From NCBI RefSeq assembly GCF_022829345.1, contig NZ_JAKSXV010000098.1:62001-126000 (forward strand): a DNA stretch of 64,000 bases, given 5' to 3'. The notes below the pieces were generated by a model that saw only the letters and a program-made list of their open reading frames with translations, did no database searches and was not told the origin of the DNA. A program made the position numbers and the translations under genes. The DNA is from Methylobacterium sp. J-090. GTDB taxonomy: Bacteria > Pseudomonadota > Alphaproteobacteria > Rhizobiales > Beijerinckiaceae. Below are positions 56,970 through 64,000 of the stretch, piece by piece (position 1 is the stretch's first letter; the number at the start of each line of letters is the position of its first letter).

Positions 56970-59549
56970 TCAATGTAACAGCCGCGCGGCGTACGTCGCG
57001 GTTTGACGCGCCAACACTCGTGTCTCGTGAAGTAACCGCTGGAACGTTTCCAATCCCTCGTCCGCAACCCGCTGCTCGTTGTGGGATTCGAGGGCACGGC
57101 AGGCGGCGGAGAGCGCCACGAAACCGAGGGTACCCGCCGAGGAGATGCAGGTATGCGCCTCGAAACGCAGGCGTATCCGCTCGTCCACCGTCGCGGCCTC
57201 TCCGAGAAAATAGGTGCCCAGTTCCTCTACGAGGGCATCAATGATGCCAGCGGTGCGGGCGCTGCCAATCGTTGCCACGATACCGTCATAGGTCGACTGA
57301 TCGAGGAGGCTGTACCGATCGGCGGACAGGCTCGAGGGGAGCGCCGCCGTCTCGCACGACAGCCAACGGTCGATCACTTGGTAGAGATGCACCCGATTGA
57401 ACGGCTTGCCGATATGGTCGTCCATGCCGGCTTCGTGGAAGAGCCGAATCTGCTCCGGGAGGACGTTGGCGGTCATGGCGACGATCGGCATCGTGGCAGC
57501 CGACGTGCCAAGTTTGCGGATGTGACGGGCCGTCGTCAGTCCGTCCATGCCCGCCATTTGCACGTCCATCAGCACCAGATCAAACCGCGTCCGCTCCACT
57601 GCGCGGATCGCGGAAGCGCCATCCGAGACGACCTCGACGGTGTGGCCTCCAGCCTCGAGGGCCGCTCTTGCCAGCTCCTGATTGATGGGATGATCTTCGA
57701 CCACGAGGAGGCGTCCGCTCCGAAGTGGTCGGGGTGGGTTCTTGTCAAGGGCGAGGGGCTGCCCGGCCGTGCCGAGGGGGAGCGTGAGGGAGAACCAGAA
57801 CGTGGCCCCCACCCCCTCCTCGGAAAACACGCCGATACGCCCCCTCATGAGCTCAATGAGCTGCCTGCAGATGGCAAGGCCGAGGCCGGTTCCCCCAAAC
57901 CTGCGCTCGATGGATCCGTCCACCTGGGAGAATCGCTGGAACAGGCGGTCCTGCTTATCCCGAGCGATGCCGATACCCGTATCCGTCACGCTGAAGTGCA
58001 GGCGTTCACCCTCCTGGTCCGTCCCGGCATGCCGCACGCTCAGGATGACGCTACCATGCCCGGTGAACTTGATGGCGTTGTTGAGCAGATTGAGTAGCAT
58101 CTGCCTCAGGCGCGCCTCATCGCCGAACAAGGTTCGCGGAACCGCCGGATCAATCATCGACCGGATGTCGAGACCCTTCAACTCACCCGAACCGCGCACG
58201 ATGCTAAGGCAGTTGTCGATCAGCGTGCGCGGGGCGAAGGCCTGCCGCTCCAACGCGATGGCGCCAGCTTCCACCTTGGAGAAATCGAGAATGTCGTTGA
58301 CCACCGTGAGCAGCGCCGCTCCGGAGGTCCGTACGAGTTCGGCTTGACGCTGCAAATCGGGTTGCATCCGGCCTGAGCCGAGCATGAGGTCGGTGAAGCC
58401 GATGATGGCATTGAGGGGGGTCCGGATCTCATGGCTCATGGCCGCGAGGAACTCCGTCTTCGCCGCACTCGCGTGCTCTGCGTCCAATCGCGCCGCCTCG
58501 GCGTCGCGGGTCTGCGCGGCCACCCGCTCGCTGAGGGTAGCATTCAGCTCGCGCAGCTCCGCTTCGCTTTCGCGCAAGGCGCGCTCGGCGGCGTCCCGGG
58601 CGGTATCGTCGCGCATGGTCAGCACAGCGCCGACCCGATCACCATCGCGGCCGACCAGGGGCCGCGCAGAGCCGATGGCAAGGACCTCGATACCGTCCGG
58701 CCGCCGCACCCGCCAACGCGCGTCCCGGACCGTCTCGCCCCGCACGGCCCGCGTCAGGGGCAAGTTCTCAGGGATGTAGGGCGTCCCATCCTCCATGTAG
58801 AGATGGTAGGTCTCGCTGTAATCCTCCGGGTCGACATCAAGGCGAGCGACGCCGTGGATCGCGGCAGCCGCTTCATTCACGAGGGTGATCCGGCCCGCCG
58901 TGTCCGTGACGATCACGCCTTCGGCGAGCTGCGCCAGGATCGCGTTGTGGGCCAGCTCGACGGCGTCGTGCAAGCGTGCCTCGCTCTCGGCTGCCACCTG
59001 CTCGGCCTGCCTGCGGGCGGTGACATCAAGGGCGTGTTGCTCGGCTGCGGCTTCACCAGTCCGCAACGCCTCGTGAAGGCGCAGATGAGCAACAACGATA
59101 CGCGCAAGATCCTCAAGTTGGTGCGCCTGCGCAGCTGTGAGAGCACGCGATTTCGTGTCAATCAGGCAGAGCGTGCCGACTCGAATTCCGGGCTGCAGAG
59201 TAAGGGGCGCTCCCGCGTAGAAGCGAATGTAGGGTGGGCCCGTGACCAGAGGGTTCGCCGAGAAGCGGATATCTTGTTTCGCATCCTCGATGACCATGAT
59301 GGCATCTGAAAGAATGGCGTGACTGCAGAAAGATACTTCTCGAGAAGTCCCCTCGATCTCCAATCCGCACTTCGCTTTGAACCATTGCTCTTGCTCCTCG
59401 ACGAGAGTGACAAGGCAGATCGGCATGTCAAACAGCGCCTGGGCTGTCCGGCAGACCGCATCGAAATGCGGTTCTGGCAGGCTGCCAACCAGATCCAGTG
59501 CACGAAGGGCCACCAGACGTTCCGCTTCGTTCGACGGTTTTGAAGTCAT
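56970..59549 (-). CDS. GAF-PAS hybrid histidine kinase with receiver and Hpt domains
   Basis: 859 residues. GAF (~25-165; [40 protein letters not shown]), PAS (~195-330), HisKA with [22 protein letters not shown] (H373), HATPase_c ([41 protein letters not shown]), receiver with [13 protein letters not shown] (D662), and a C-terminal Hpt-like domain with [14 protein letters not shown] (H799). It could run a complete His-Asp-His relay in one chain to an unknown response regulator. The Hpt motif is atypical (normally HTLKGSS), so its activity is uncertain. Confidence 0.9.
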   Translation of the reverse strand: MTSKPSNEAERLVALRALDLVGSLPEPHFDAVCRTAQALFDMPICLVTLVEEQEQWFKAKCGLEIEGTSREVSFCSHAILSDAIMVIEDAKQDIRFSANPLVTGPPYIRFYAGAPLTLQPGIRVGTLCLIDTKSRALTAAQAHQLEDLARIVVAHLRLHEALRTGEAAAEQHALDVTARRQAEQVAAESEARLHDAVELAHNAILAQLAEGVIVTDTAGRITLVNEAAAAIHGVARLDVDPEDYSETYHLYMEDGTPYIPENLPLTRAVRGETVRDARWRVRRPDGIEVLAIGSARPLVGRDGDRVGAVLTMRDDTARDAAERALRESEAELRELNATLSERVAAQTRDAEAARLDAEHASAAKTEFLAAMSHEIRTPLNAIIGFTDLMLGSGRMQPDLQRQAELVRTSGAALLTVVNDILDFSKVEAGAIALERQAFAPRTLIDNCLSIVRGSGELKGLDIRSMIDPAVPRTLFGDEARLRQMLLNLLNNAIKFTGHGSVILSVRHAGTDQEGERLHFSVTDTGIGIARDKQDRLFQRFSQVDGSIERRFGGTGLGLAICRQLIELMRGRIGVFSEEGVGATFWFSLTLPLGTAGQPLALDKNPPRPLRSGRLLVVEDHPINQELARAALEAGGHTVEVVSDGASAIRAVERTRFDLVLMDVQMAGMDGLTTARHIRKLGTSAATMPIVAMTANVLPEQIRLFHEAGMDDHIGKPFNRVHLYQVIDRWLSCETAALPSSLSADRYSLLDQSTYDGIVATIGSARTAGIIDALVEELGTYFLGEAATVDERIRLRFEAHTCISSAGTLGFVALSAACRALESHNEQRVADEGLETFQRLLHETRVLARQTATYAARLLH

Positions 59550-59714
59550 GAATCAGTGTCAAACCAAGAAATCGAGGCGGCACAACTAGCATTCCGGAAT
59601 CCTCCGGGATACGAGAAGATCGATACGTCCCCTTCGGGCATGCGCCATCGAGCGGCTGCGCCGGAACGTGGACGCTCCCAACCCGACGCAGGTACTCGGC
59701 GGCACCCGCAGCGG

Positions 59715-60098
59715 CTAGGTCGCATACTGTGCCTCGCCGTTTCCGAAGGACCAGTTCTCCTTCACGACTTCGACGAGGTTGATGAACACGTCTTCACGGC
59801 GCAGCCCGAGCCGCTCGTGCAGCCCATCGGCGACCTGCTTGTAGAAGGCGCGCTTCTGCTCGAGCGAACGGCCGCCGTTGAGCGTGAGTTGGATCACGAC
59901 GCAATCCGCCGTCCGGGTAATGCCAAGGTATGTCGGATCGATGATGAAGTTCTCGGGCGCGTGCTCGGTGATGGCCTGAAAGCGGTCGTCCTTCGGGGCT
60001 CCGAGCGCCGAAACGATGGCCTCATAGACAACATCGCCGATCGTGCGGCGGTAATCAGCCGACTTGCCTTGAACGAGATCGATGCGAGCGAAGGGCAT
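59715..60098 (-). CDS. tautomerase-family protein (4-oxalocrotonate tautomerase-like)
   Basis: 127 residues. It starts MPFARIDLVQGKSADYRRTIGDVVYEAIVSALGAPKDDRFQAITEH: Pro-2 after removal of Met is the catalytic base of this superfamily. Both halves of a fused beta-alpha-beta pair are visible (second around VVIQLTLNGGRSLEQKRAFYKQVADGLHERLGLRREDVFINLVEV). It is one of the longer MSAD/cis-CaaD-like tautomerases. AGGAG supports the start. Substrate unknown. Confidence 0.88.
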   Translation of the reverse strand: MPFARIDLVQGKSADYRRTIGDVVYEAIVSALGAPKDDRFQAITEHAPENFIIDPTYLGITRTADCVVIQLTLNGGRSLEQKRAFYKQVADGLHERLGLRREDVFINLVEVVKENWSFGNGEAQYAT

Positions 60099-60132
60099 GT
60101 TGGTCTCCTGCGCGGGCGGATGCCCGCTCCTT

Positions 60133-60171
60133 GGTATGAGGAAAAAGCTCGCGGGTACGAGGAAAAAGCTC
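60133..60171. repeat. 21-bp-spaced direct repeat
   Basis: GGTAtGAGGAAAAAGCTC (60133-60150) and GGTAcGAGGAAAAAGCTC (60154-60171) differ at one base. They lie about 35-70 bases upstream of the tautomerase start and could be a pair of regulator sites. Confidence 0.45.
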
Positions 60172-60310
60172 CCGCGCGCCTCACAGCGCCTCGTTGCTCA
60201 GCGAGCCTGCCGATAACGAACGCCGTGCTGACTTGGCGGTAGAGGGCACCGTCGCGCAGTCATAGCGCATCGTGCGTACCGGGCGTTCTGAAGACAACGC
60301 CATGCGCGGC

Positions 60311-60740
60311 TCAGGCGATGATCACCGCGTGTTCGCCATCGTTGTGCAGATTGAGCCCAATCGAGCGTTCGATGAACCTCACGGCCGGTGTCCAAGGTGG
60401 GCAGGGGCGGCTCGCTGTCGGCGCCGCGTACGGCCCTCGAAACAGATCGCCCTGCGCCCGGCACCCGAACAGCGTCCGCCCCTGTCGACGGCGATGCTCT
60501 CGCCGATCGTGATGGGTGTGGCAGCGCTGGCAGAAGGCCGCAAGGTTCGCATCGACGTTGTTCGCGGTATCGTGATTCCGGTGCGCGGTGGGCAGTACCA
60601 CACGAGTCGTGCGTAGGGCCTCGCCCGTCGCGCCGAGTACCGGCTTCGCAGCCCCCACCGGCGCGGCTGAACCGGATCACAGCCGAGAGCTCGGGCCAGT
60701 CGATCGGGTAGAAGAACCGGTGCTCGCGCCGGATCGGCAT
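60311..60740 (-). pseudogene. frameshifted HNH endonuclease-like gene
   Basis: The start (ATG 60740) gives MPIRREHRFFYPIDWPELSAVIRFSRAGGGCEA. The continuation with the HNH-like core VVLPTAHRNHDTANNVDANLAAFCQRCHTHHDRREHRRRQGRTLFG lies in another frame and ends at 60311. The His, Asn and CxxC/HxxHD residues of small HNH proteins are kept, so loss is recent, or a single-base error is present. Small HNH genes of this kind are common in phages and plasmids. Confidence 0.55.
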
Positions 60741-60857
60741 GGCGGATCTCGGATATGGGTCTGACACTGGACTGGATTGCGCGGAGGATTGGCTTTGTAG
60801 CGCGCCGATCCTGTGCAAGCGTAGCCCTGCCCGCAACGGACAGATCGGGGAGGACCA

Positions 60858-61319
60858 GTGCCGGTTACCAGACATCAGCTCGCGGCATCGATCCGCGCGG
60901 CTTCGCACATCGCGGATCGCGAGGCGATTGCGAGCTTTATTCTGGATGATGCGACCGAGGCGAGCCCCAACCCATTTCCGCACTCGAGTGCGGGCGCTCA
61001 GGGACATATCTGGGCGGGGCAGAGCTTCGAATTCCGGGCCTCGCAGGTCGAGACGTGGGGTCTTGCCTGCCTGCTGAAGGCTCTGGGCTCGCTCGCCGGC
61101 GACGCGCCGCTGGTGCAGGCAATCTTCCGGTCAGGCCCGCTTCGGGCCTACGTCTACCATTCCGGTGACGGATGTCAGATCGTCGGGGCGGTCTTGCATG
61201 GCCGGCCCGGGATGGCGCTTCCCGTCGCCAAAAGCCTGCCCCGGTCGCGGAGTATGCGCCGCTCGACTCCGCCTCACCCGCAGCAACTTGACCTATTCGC
61301 ACTCGTGCAACATGCGTAG
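60858..61319 (+). CDS. hypothetical protein
   Basis: 153 residues from a GTG with GGGGAGGA upstream (MPVTRHQLAASIRAASHIADREAIASFIL...SFEFRASQVETWGLACLLKALGSLAGDAPLVQAIFRSGPLRAYVYHSGDGCQIVGAVLHGRPGMALPVAKSLPRS), ending PQQLDLFALVQHA. No family recognised. Mixed alpha/beta composition, no membrane segment. Confidence 0.55.
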   Translation: MPVTRHQLAASIRAASHIADREAIASFILDDATEASPNPFPHSSAGAQGHIWAGQSFEFRASQVETWGLACLLKALGSLAGDAPLVQAIFRSGPLRAYVYHSGDGCQIVGAVLHGRPGMALPVAKSLPRSRSMRRSTPPHPQQLDLFALVQHA

Positions 61320-61360
61320 CCGAGCGCGCTGGAAGGCCGAGACCTCGTCGGCTGAACCCG

Positions 61361-61567
61361 TTACCGGCACCAGGGCGCCACGCCACACCATTTCATCGGT
61401 TTCGGCGCTATTGAACCGGTGGTCTCAGGGTCTTTCCCGAGCGACACCAGAGCCCTGTGATCACCGTCTTGCGTGGCTCTCATCAGAGCAAACGCGACGA
61501 GGCAGCAGAGCGCGAGCGAAGCCATCCACAGGGCGGCCCTGGTGTTCTTGATCGTACGCTTGGTCAT
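61361..61567 (-). CDS. small membrane-anchored hypothetical protein
   Basis: 68 residues with one N-terminal hydrophobic segment (ALWMASLALCCLVAFALM, ~12-29) after a basic tail (MTKRTIKNTR), so the rest probably faces the periplasm. DPETTGSIAPKP is a sequence style often seen in Methylobacterium proteins. No strong ribosome-binding site. Confidence 0.5.
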   Translation of the reverse strand: MTKRTIKNTRAALWMASLALCCLVAFALMRATQDGDHRALVSLGKDPETTGSIAPKPMKWCGVAPWCR

Positions 61568-61794
61568 GACGGTGATGCTGAAGGCAGGGTCGTTACCGGG
61601 AGCCTAATGCTCGACCTCGGTCGAGCCCGCCCCCGGGAACCAGCAACGGCCACGGAAGCCGAGAGCAGGTGCGCGTACATCCGGCGTCACCCGATCTCGG
61701 CATCGTGGCCGCATCCGATCAGGCGACTGCGTCGCAACCGGTAGGGTCGTTGGATGGGGGCAGCATGGTCAACCCTCAATGAAGCCCCGCTGAG

Positions 61795-61998
61795 CTACTC
61801 GGCGGCTTCGGCTTCCGCATCGTCGGCATCGAGGATCGTTTCCAGATCCCCCGTCAGGGCCTCAAGCTGCTCGGACGTGGCGACAATCTTGAACTTGGTG
61901 CCATCCTCAGCCTCGACCGCGATTTCGACGTGGTCGCCGACCTTTGCGGCCAGCGCCTGCTTCAGGGTGTAGCTCGTCACGTCTTTGTTCGTTGCCAT
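61795..61998 (-). CDS. small acidic hypothetical protein
   Basis: 67 residues, acidic C-terminus (MATNKDVTSYTLKQALAAKVGDHVEIAVEAEDGTKFKIVATSEQLEALTGDLETILDADDAEAEAAE). Probably a small beta-sheet fold followed by an acidic tail. AGGAG at the right distance from ATG 61998 decides the start; the longer frame to 62430 is not used. No family name known to me. Confidence 0.65.
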   Translation of the reverse strand: MATNKDVTSYTLKQALAAKVGDHVEIAVEAEDGTKFKIVATSEQLEALTGDLETILDADDAEAEAAE

Positions 61999-62556
61999 GT
62001 CGTTCTCCTGCATCAGCGACAGGCAACGCGGGAGGCGTCTCGAAGAGCCTGCGACAGAACCTCCCGTTTCGCGGCGGCTGACTCTGAGGAACCTCGCCAA
62101 GATCATCCCGGTCCCGCAGCCGAGCCCGGCTTGACCGGCAGGGGACACCCGGCCCGAGGACGAGAGCCCATGCGGACCGGCGTCGATCTCGGCCGCCAAC
62201 GAGTTCTTCAAGGAAATCGACCCTTTGCAGACGGTCGCAAGGTCCGGTTCTGGAGACTCCTGAAACAGATTACTGCCACCGGGTCGGGTGGCAACCGGAC
62301 CTTGGCTCTTTGTCCTAACGTTGACGTTCCGCCTCGGATCCGATCTCGCCATGGGAGGCAGGTCGTTGTAGCCTCGATAGGGTCTGCGTAACCCGTAAAA
62401 TATGATAGGTTTCTGATTCGATTTGTCCAAATTCAGAGAATGGAAGCAGCCTCGGTTACGCGCGCACTATCGGCTCAAATACCCGTCAAATGATGGAGTA
62501 TTTTGCCCTCACACCGCACATAGCGTTGGCAGATTGCCTTACACTGTTGTGGTCCG
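61999..62556. other. intergenic region before Crp/Fnr regulator
   Basis: About 560 bases between divergent genes. Its right half becomes AT-richer, as expected for promoters. I see no clear FNR box (TTGATnnnnATCAA) and only shadow ORFs. Confidence 0.35.
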
Positions 62557-63321
62557 ATGCAAGATGCACTGATTCGCAAGCTTGAGAGCTACGAGGAACT
62601 CACCGACGCTGACCGGAGAGCATTGCGAGCGTTTGTGCCCCGGCTGCGAGAGGTTCCGGCACGAACGGACCTTATCCGGGAAGGCGACATCCCCAGCAAT
62701 ATGCATCTTATCCTTGATGGCTTCGCCTGCCGCTACAAGGTGCTGCCGGATGGGCAGCGCCAGATCATGGCCTATTTCATACCGGGCGACTTCTGCGACC
62801 TGAACGTGTTCATCCTCGACCAGATGGACCACAACATCGGCACCATCTCGCAGTGCCAAGTCGTAGAGATCCCGCGCAAGTCCATCGATGCGATCACGGC
62901 ACAATACCCCACCATCACGCGGGCGTTCTGGTGGTGCGCCCTCGTCGATGAGGCGGTCCTACGCCAATGGCTCGTGAACATGGGTGCGCGCTCGCCGGAC
63001 CAACGCATCGCGCACCTTTTTTGCGAACTGTTGCTGCGTATGGACGTGGTCGGGCGCGTGAAAGACAACAGTTTGCCATTCCCCTTTACCCAGACGGATC
63101 TCGCCGACTCAGTGGGCTTATCGGACGTGCACGTGAGCCGGACCCTCAGGAAGTTGCGCCGGCTTGAGCTCATCACATTGCACCGCCGGGTTCTGACGAT
63201 CCTGGACGCCGAGCAGCTCAAAGCGTACTGCGGGTTCAACCCGAACTACCTCCACCTCAGAAACGCGCGTTGGAGTGGGCGTCGGCAGATGCCCTGGCTG
63301 AACAGAGTTCAAGGGGAATAG
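62557..63321 (+). CDS. Crp/Fnr-family transcriptional regulator
   Basis: 254 residues. A cyclic-nucleotide-binding-type domain (~20-140; REGDIPSNMHLILDGFACRYKVLPDGQRQIMAYFIPGDFCDLNVFI) is followed by a dimer helix and a Crp-type HTH (FTQTDLADSVGLSDVHVSRTLRKLRRLELITLHRRVLTILD). The Arg/Ser cAMP-binding signature and the FNR cysteine cluster are not seen, so the ligand is unknown. A small gene follows 3 bases after the stop, probably on the same transcript. Confidence 0.92.
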   Translation: MQDALIRKLESYEELTDADRRALRAFVPRLREVPARTDLIREGDIPSNMHLILDGFACRYKVLPDGQRQIMAYFIPGDFCDLNVFILDQMDHNIGTISQCQVVEIPRKSIDAITAQYPTITRAFWWCALVDEAVLRQWLVNMGARSPDQRIAHLFCELLLRMDVVGRVKDNSLPFPFTQTDLADSVGLSDVHVSRTLRKLRRLELITLHRRVLTILDAEQLKAYCGFNPNYLHLRNARWSGRRQMPWLNRVQGE

Positions 63322-63324
63322 CAC

Positions 63325-63588
63325 TTGGCAGACCAGGACAACGTCGAAACCCTGGTCTTTCTCCAGCCCATTTCCGTCGAAACGGGAAGCCCTGACCAGG
63401 TGGGCATGCTGGTCATGGCCAACGGGCTCTTGGTGGGCGTCCTGGTTCGCCTCGATGCCCCGGAACACGCGCGGTGTGGGGCTTGGTTCATGGAAGTTGG
63501 ACTAGGCCGGCTCGCGGGCGTGCGAGCCCCTGTGTTCGATACCCTTGACGACGCGACCCGCTGGATGCGGCAGCGCCTCAAGAGTTAA
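63325..63588 (+). CDS. small hypothetical protein behind Crp/Fnr gene
   Basis: 87 residues from a TTG with AAGGGGA upstream (MADQDNVETLVFLQPISVETGSPDQVGMLVMANGLLVGVLVRLDAPEHARCGAWFMEVGLGRLAGVRAPVFDTLDDATRWMRQRL). No family recognised. It follows the regulator by 3 bases and is likely cotranscribed. Confidence 0.6.
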   Translation: MADQDNVETLVFLQPISVETGSPDQVGMLVMANGLLVGVLVRLDAPEHARCGAWFMEVGLGRLAGVRAPVFDTLDDATRWMRQRLKS

Positions 63589-63950
63589 GCGCGGAAAAGC
63601 TAAGACCCAACTTCACTCTGATCTGTCAGAGCATGTTCTACGGCCTTCAGGCCGACCTGAAACAAAACGGCGCAGGCCAATGTCAACATCTCGGGCGTGC
63701 CGAGCCTAGCTGATGACGCATCAGCAGTGTGACATGCATCTGCCATTTTCTGACAATGCACATCATCGTCTCCGATCATTCAATTTTATATTGAATTCGC
63801 TTAAGAATTCGCATTTTAATTGAACAACTTTTTCGTGAGGCGACGATCTCGTATTCGAAAATCTCTCAGAGCGAATTGCGACGGACCAAACGTTCCTGAT
63901 AGGTATACAAGACATTTGGTTGCGCACGATTAAATCGTGCGATTGGGGTA
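63589..63950. other. AT-rich intergenic region with short inverted repeats
   Basis: About 360 bases, increasingly AT-rich from ~63750. It contains TTCAATTTTATATTGAA (63779-63795) and the dyad GCACGATT-a-AATCGTGC (63923-63939) just before the last ORF, a possible operator. No gene seen. Confidence 0.45.
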
Positions 63951-64000
63951 ATGATGATTCCTAAAGATGAAACTGATAACGAACTAGGTTGCACGAAGGA
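63951..64000 (+). CDS. start of a truncated ORF at window edge
   Basis: An ATG at 63951 opens MMIPKDETDNELGCTK and runs past the window end. GGGG lies at the right distance, and an 8-bp dyad precedes it. Too short to identify; low GC compared with the rest of the window. Confidence 0.4.
   Translation, partial: MMIPKDETDNELGCTK

Overview
The window is GC-rich chromosomal DNA that looks like Methylobacterium/Methylorubrum or a close relative in the alphaproteobacterial order Hyphomicrobiales. That is an inference from codon use, from the dense PAS/HWE/hybrid histidine kinases, from the L13-S9 ribosomal pair and from the intergenic palindromes. No rRNA or tRNA gene and no CRISPR array was seen.

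Layout. 1-4.7 kb: the 3' part of a GGDEF-EAL protein, two paralogous O-acetylhomoserine sulfhydrylases around a single-domain response regulator, and a DUF3140-like gene. 4.8-9.7 kb: an MHS-type transporter, then a sharply AT-rich island (about 6.4-8.57 kb) holding a one-gene retron (ncRNA plus reverse transcriptase fused to a Toprim domain), then a CoA-binding protein and a hotdog thioesterase. Two inverted copies of a ~108-bp palindromic repeat bracket this block. 9.8-11.2 kb: rplM-rpsI and a small gene. 11.2-22.8 kb: a signalling region with a membrane hybrid kinase coupled to a TerC-type membrane protein, a PAS hybrid kinase, an HWE kinase with GAF and PAS domains, and a broken second HWE kinase.

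23-33 kb: an ArsR-type regulator divergent from a NIPSNAP / hydrolase / monooxygenase operon with a clear dyad between them; an RsbQ-like hydrolase overlapping a PAS hybrid kinase gene; a methyltransferase, a VOC protein and a LysR/NmrA-type pair. 33-47.7 kb: a nitrile/amide nitrogen-scavenging region with two amidases behind a Tau/Ssu-like ABC importer, LysR and a divergent nitrilase, a branched-chain-type ABC importer with permease and ATPase fused, and a cobalt-type nitrile hydratase (alpha, beta, activator). Together these could import nitriles or amides and release ammonia by nitrilase, or by nitrile hydratase followed by amidase.

47.7-51.6 kb and 56-63.6 kb are accessory-looking: a transposase remnant, short hypothetical genes, an HD-domain gene, a probably frameshifted HNH gene, an AT-rich orphan ORF, a hybrid kinase with an Hpt domain, a tautomerase and a Crp/Fnr regulator. 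A two-gene RND efflux pump lies at 51.6-55.9 kb. The last 400 bases turn AT-rich again and enter a truncated ORF.

The most interesting system is the retron: a perfect 13-nt a1/a2 inverted repeat defines an unusually compact ncRNA of about 130 nt that ends three bases before the reverse transcriptase start codon.
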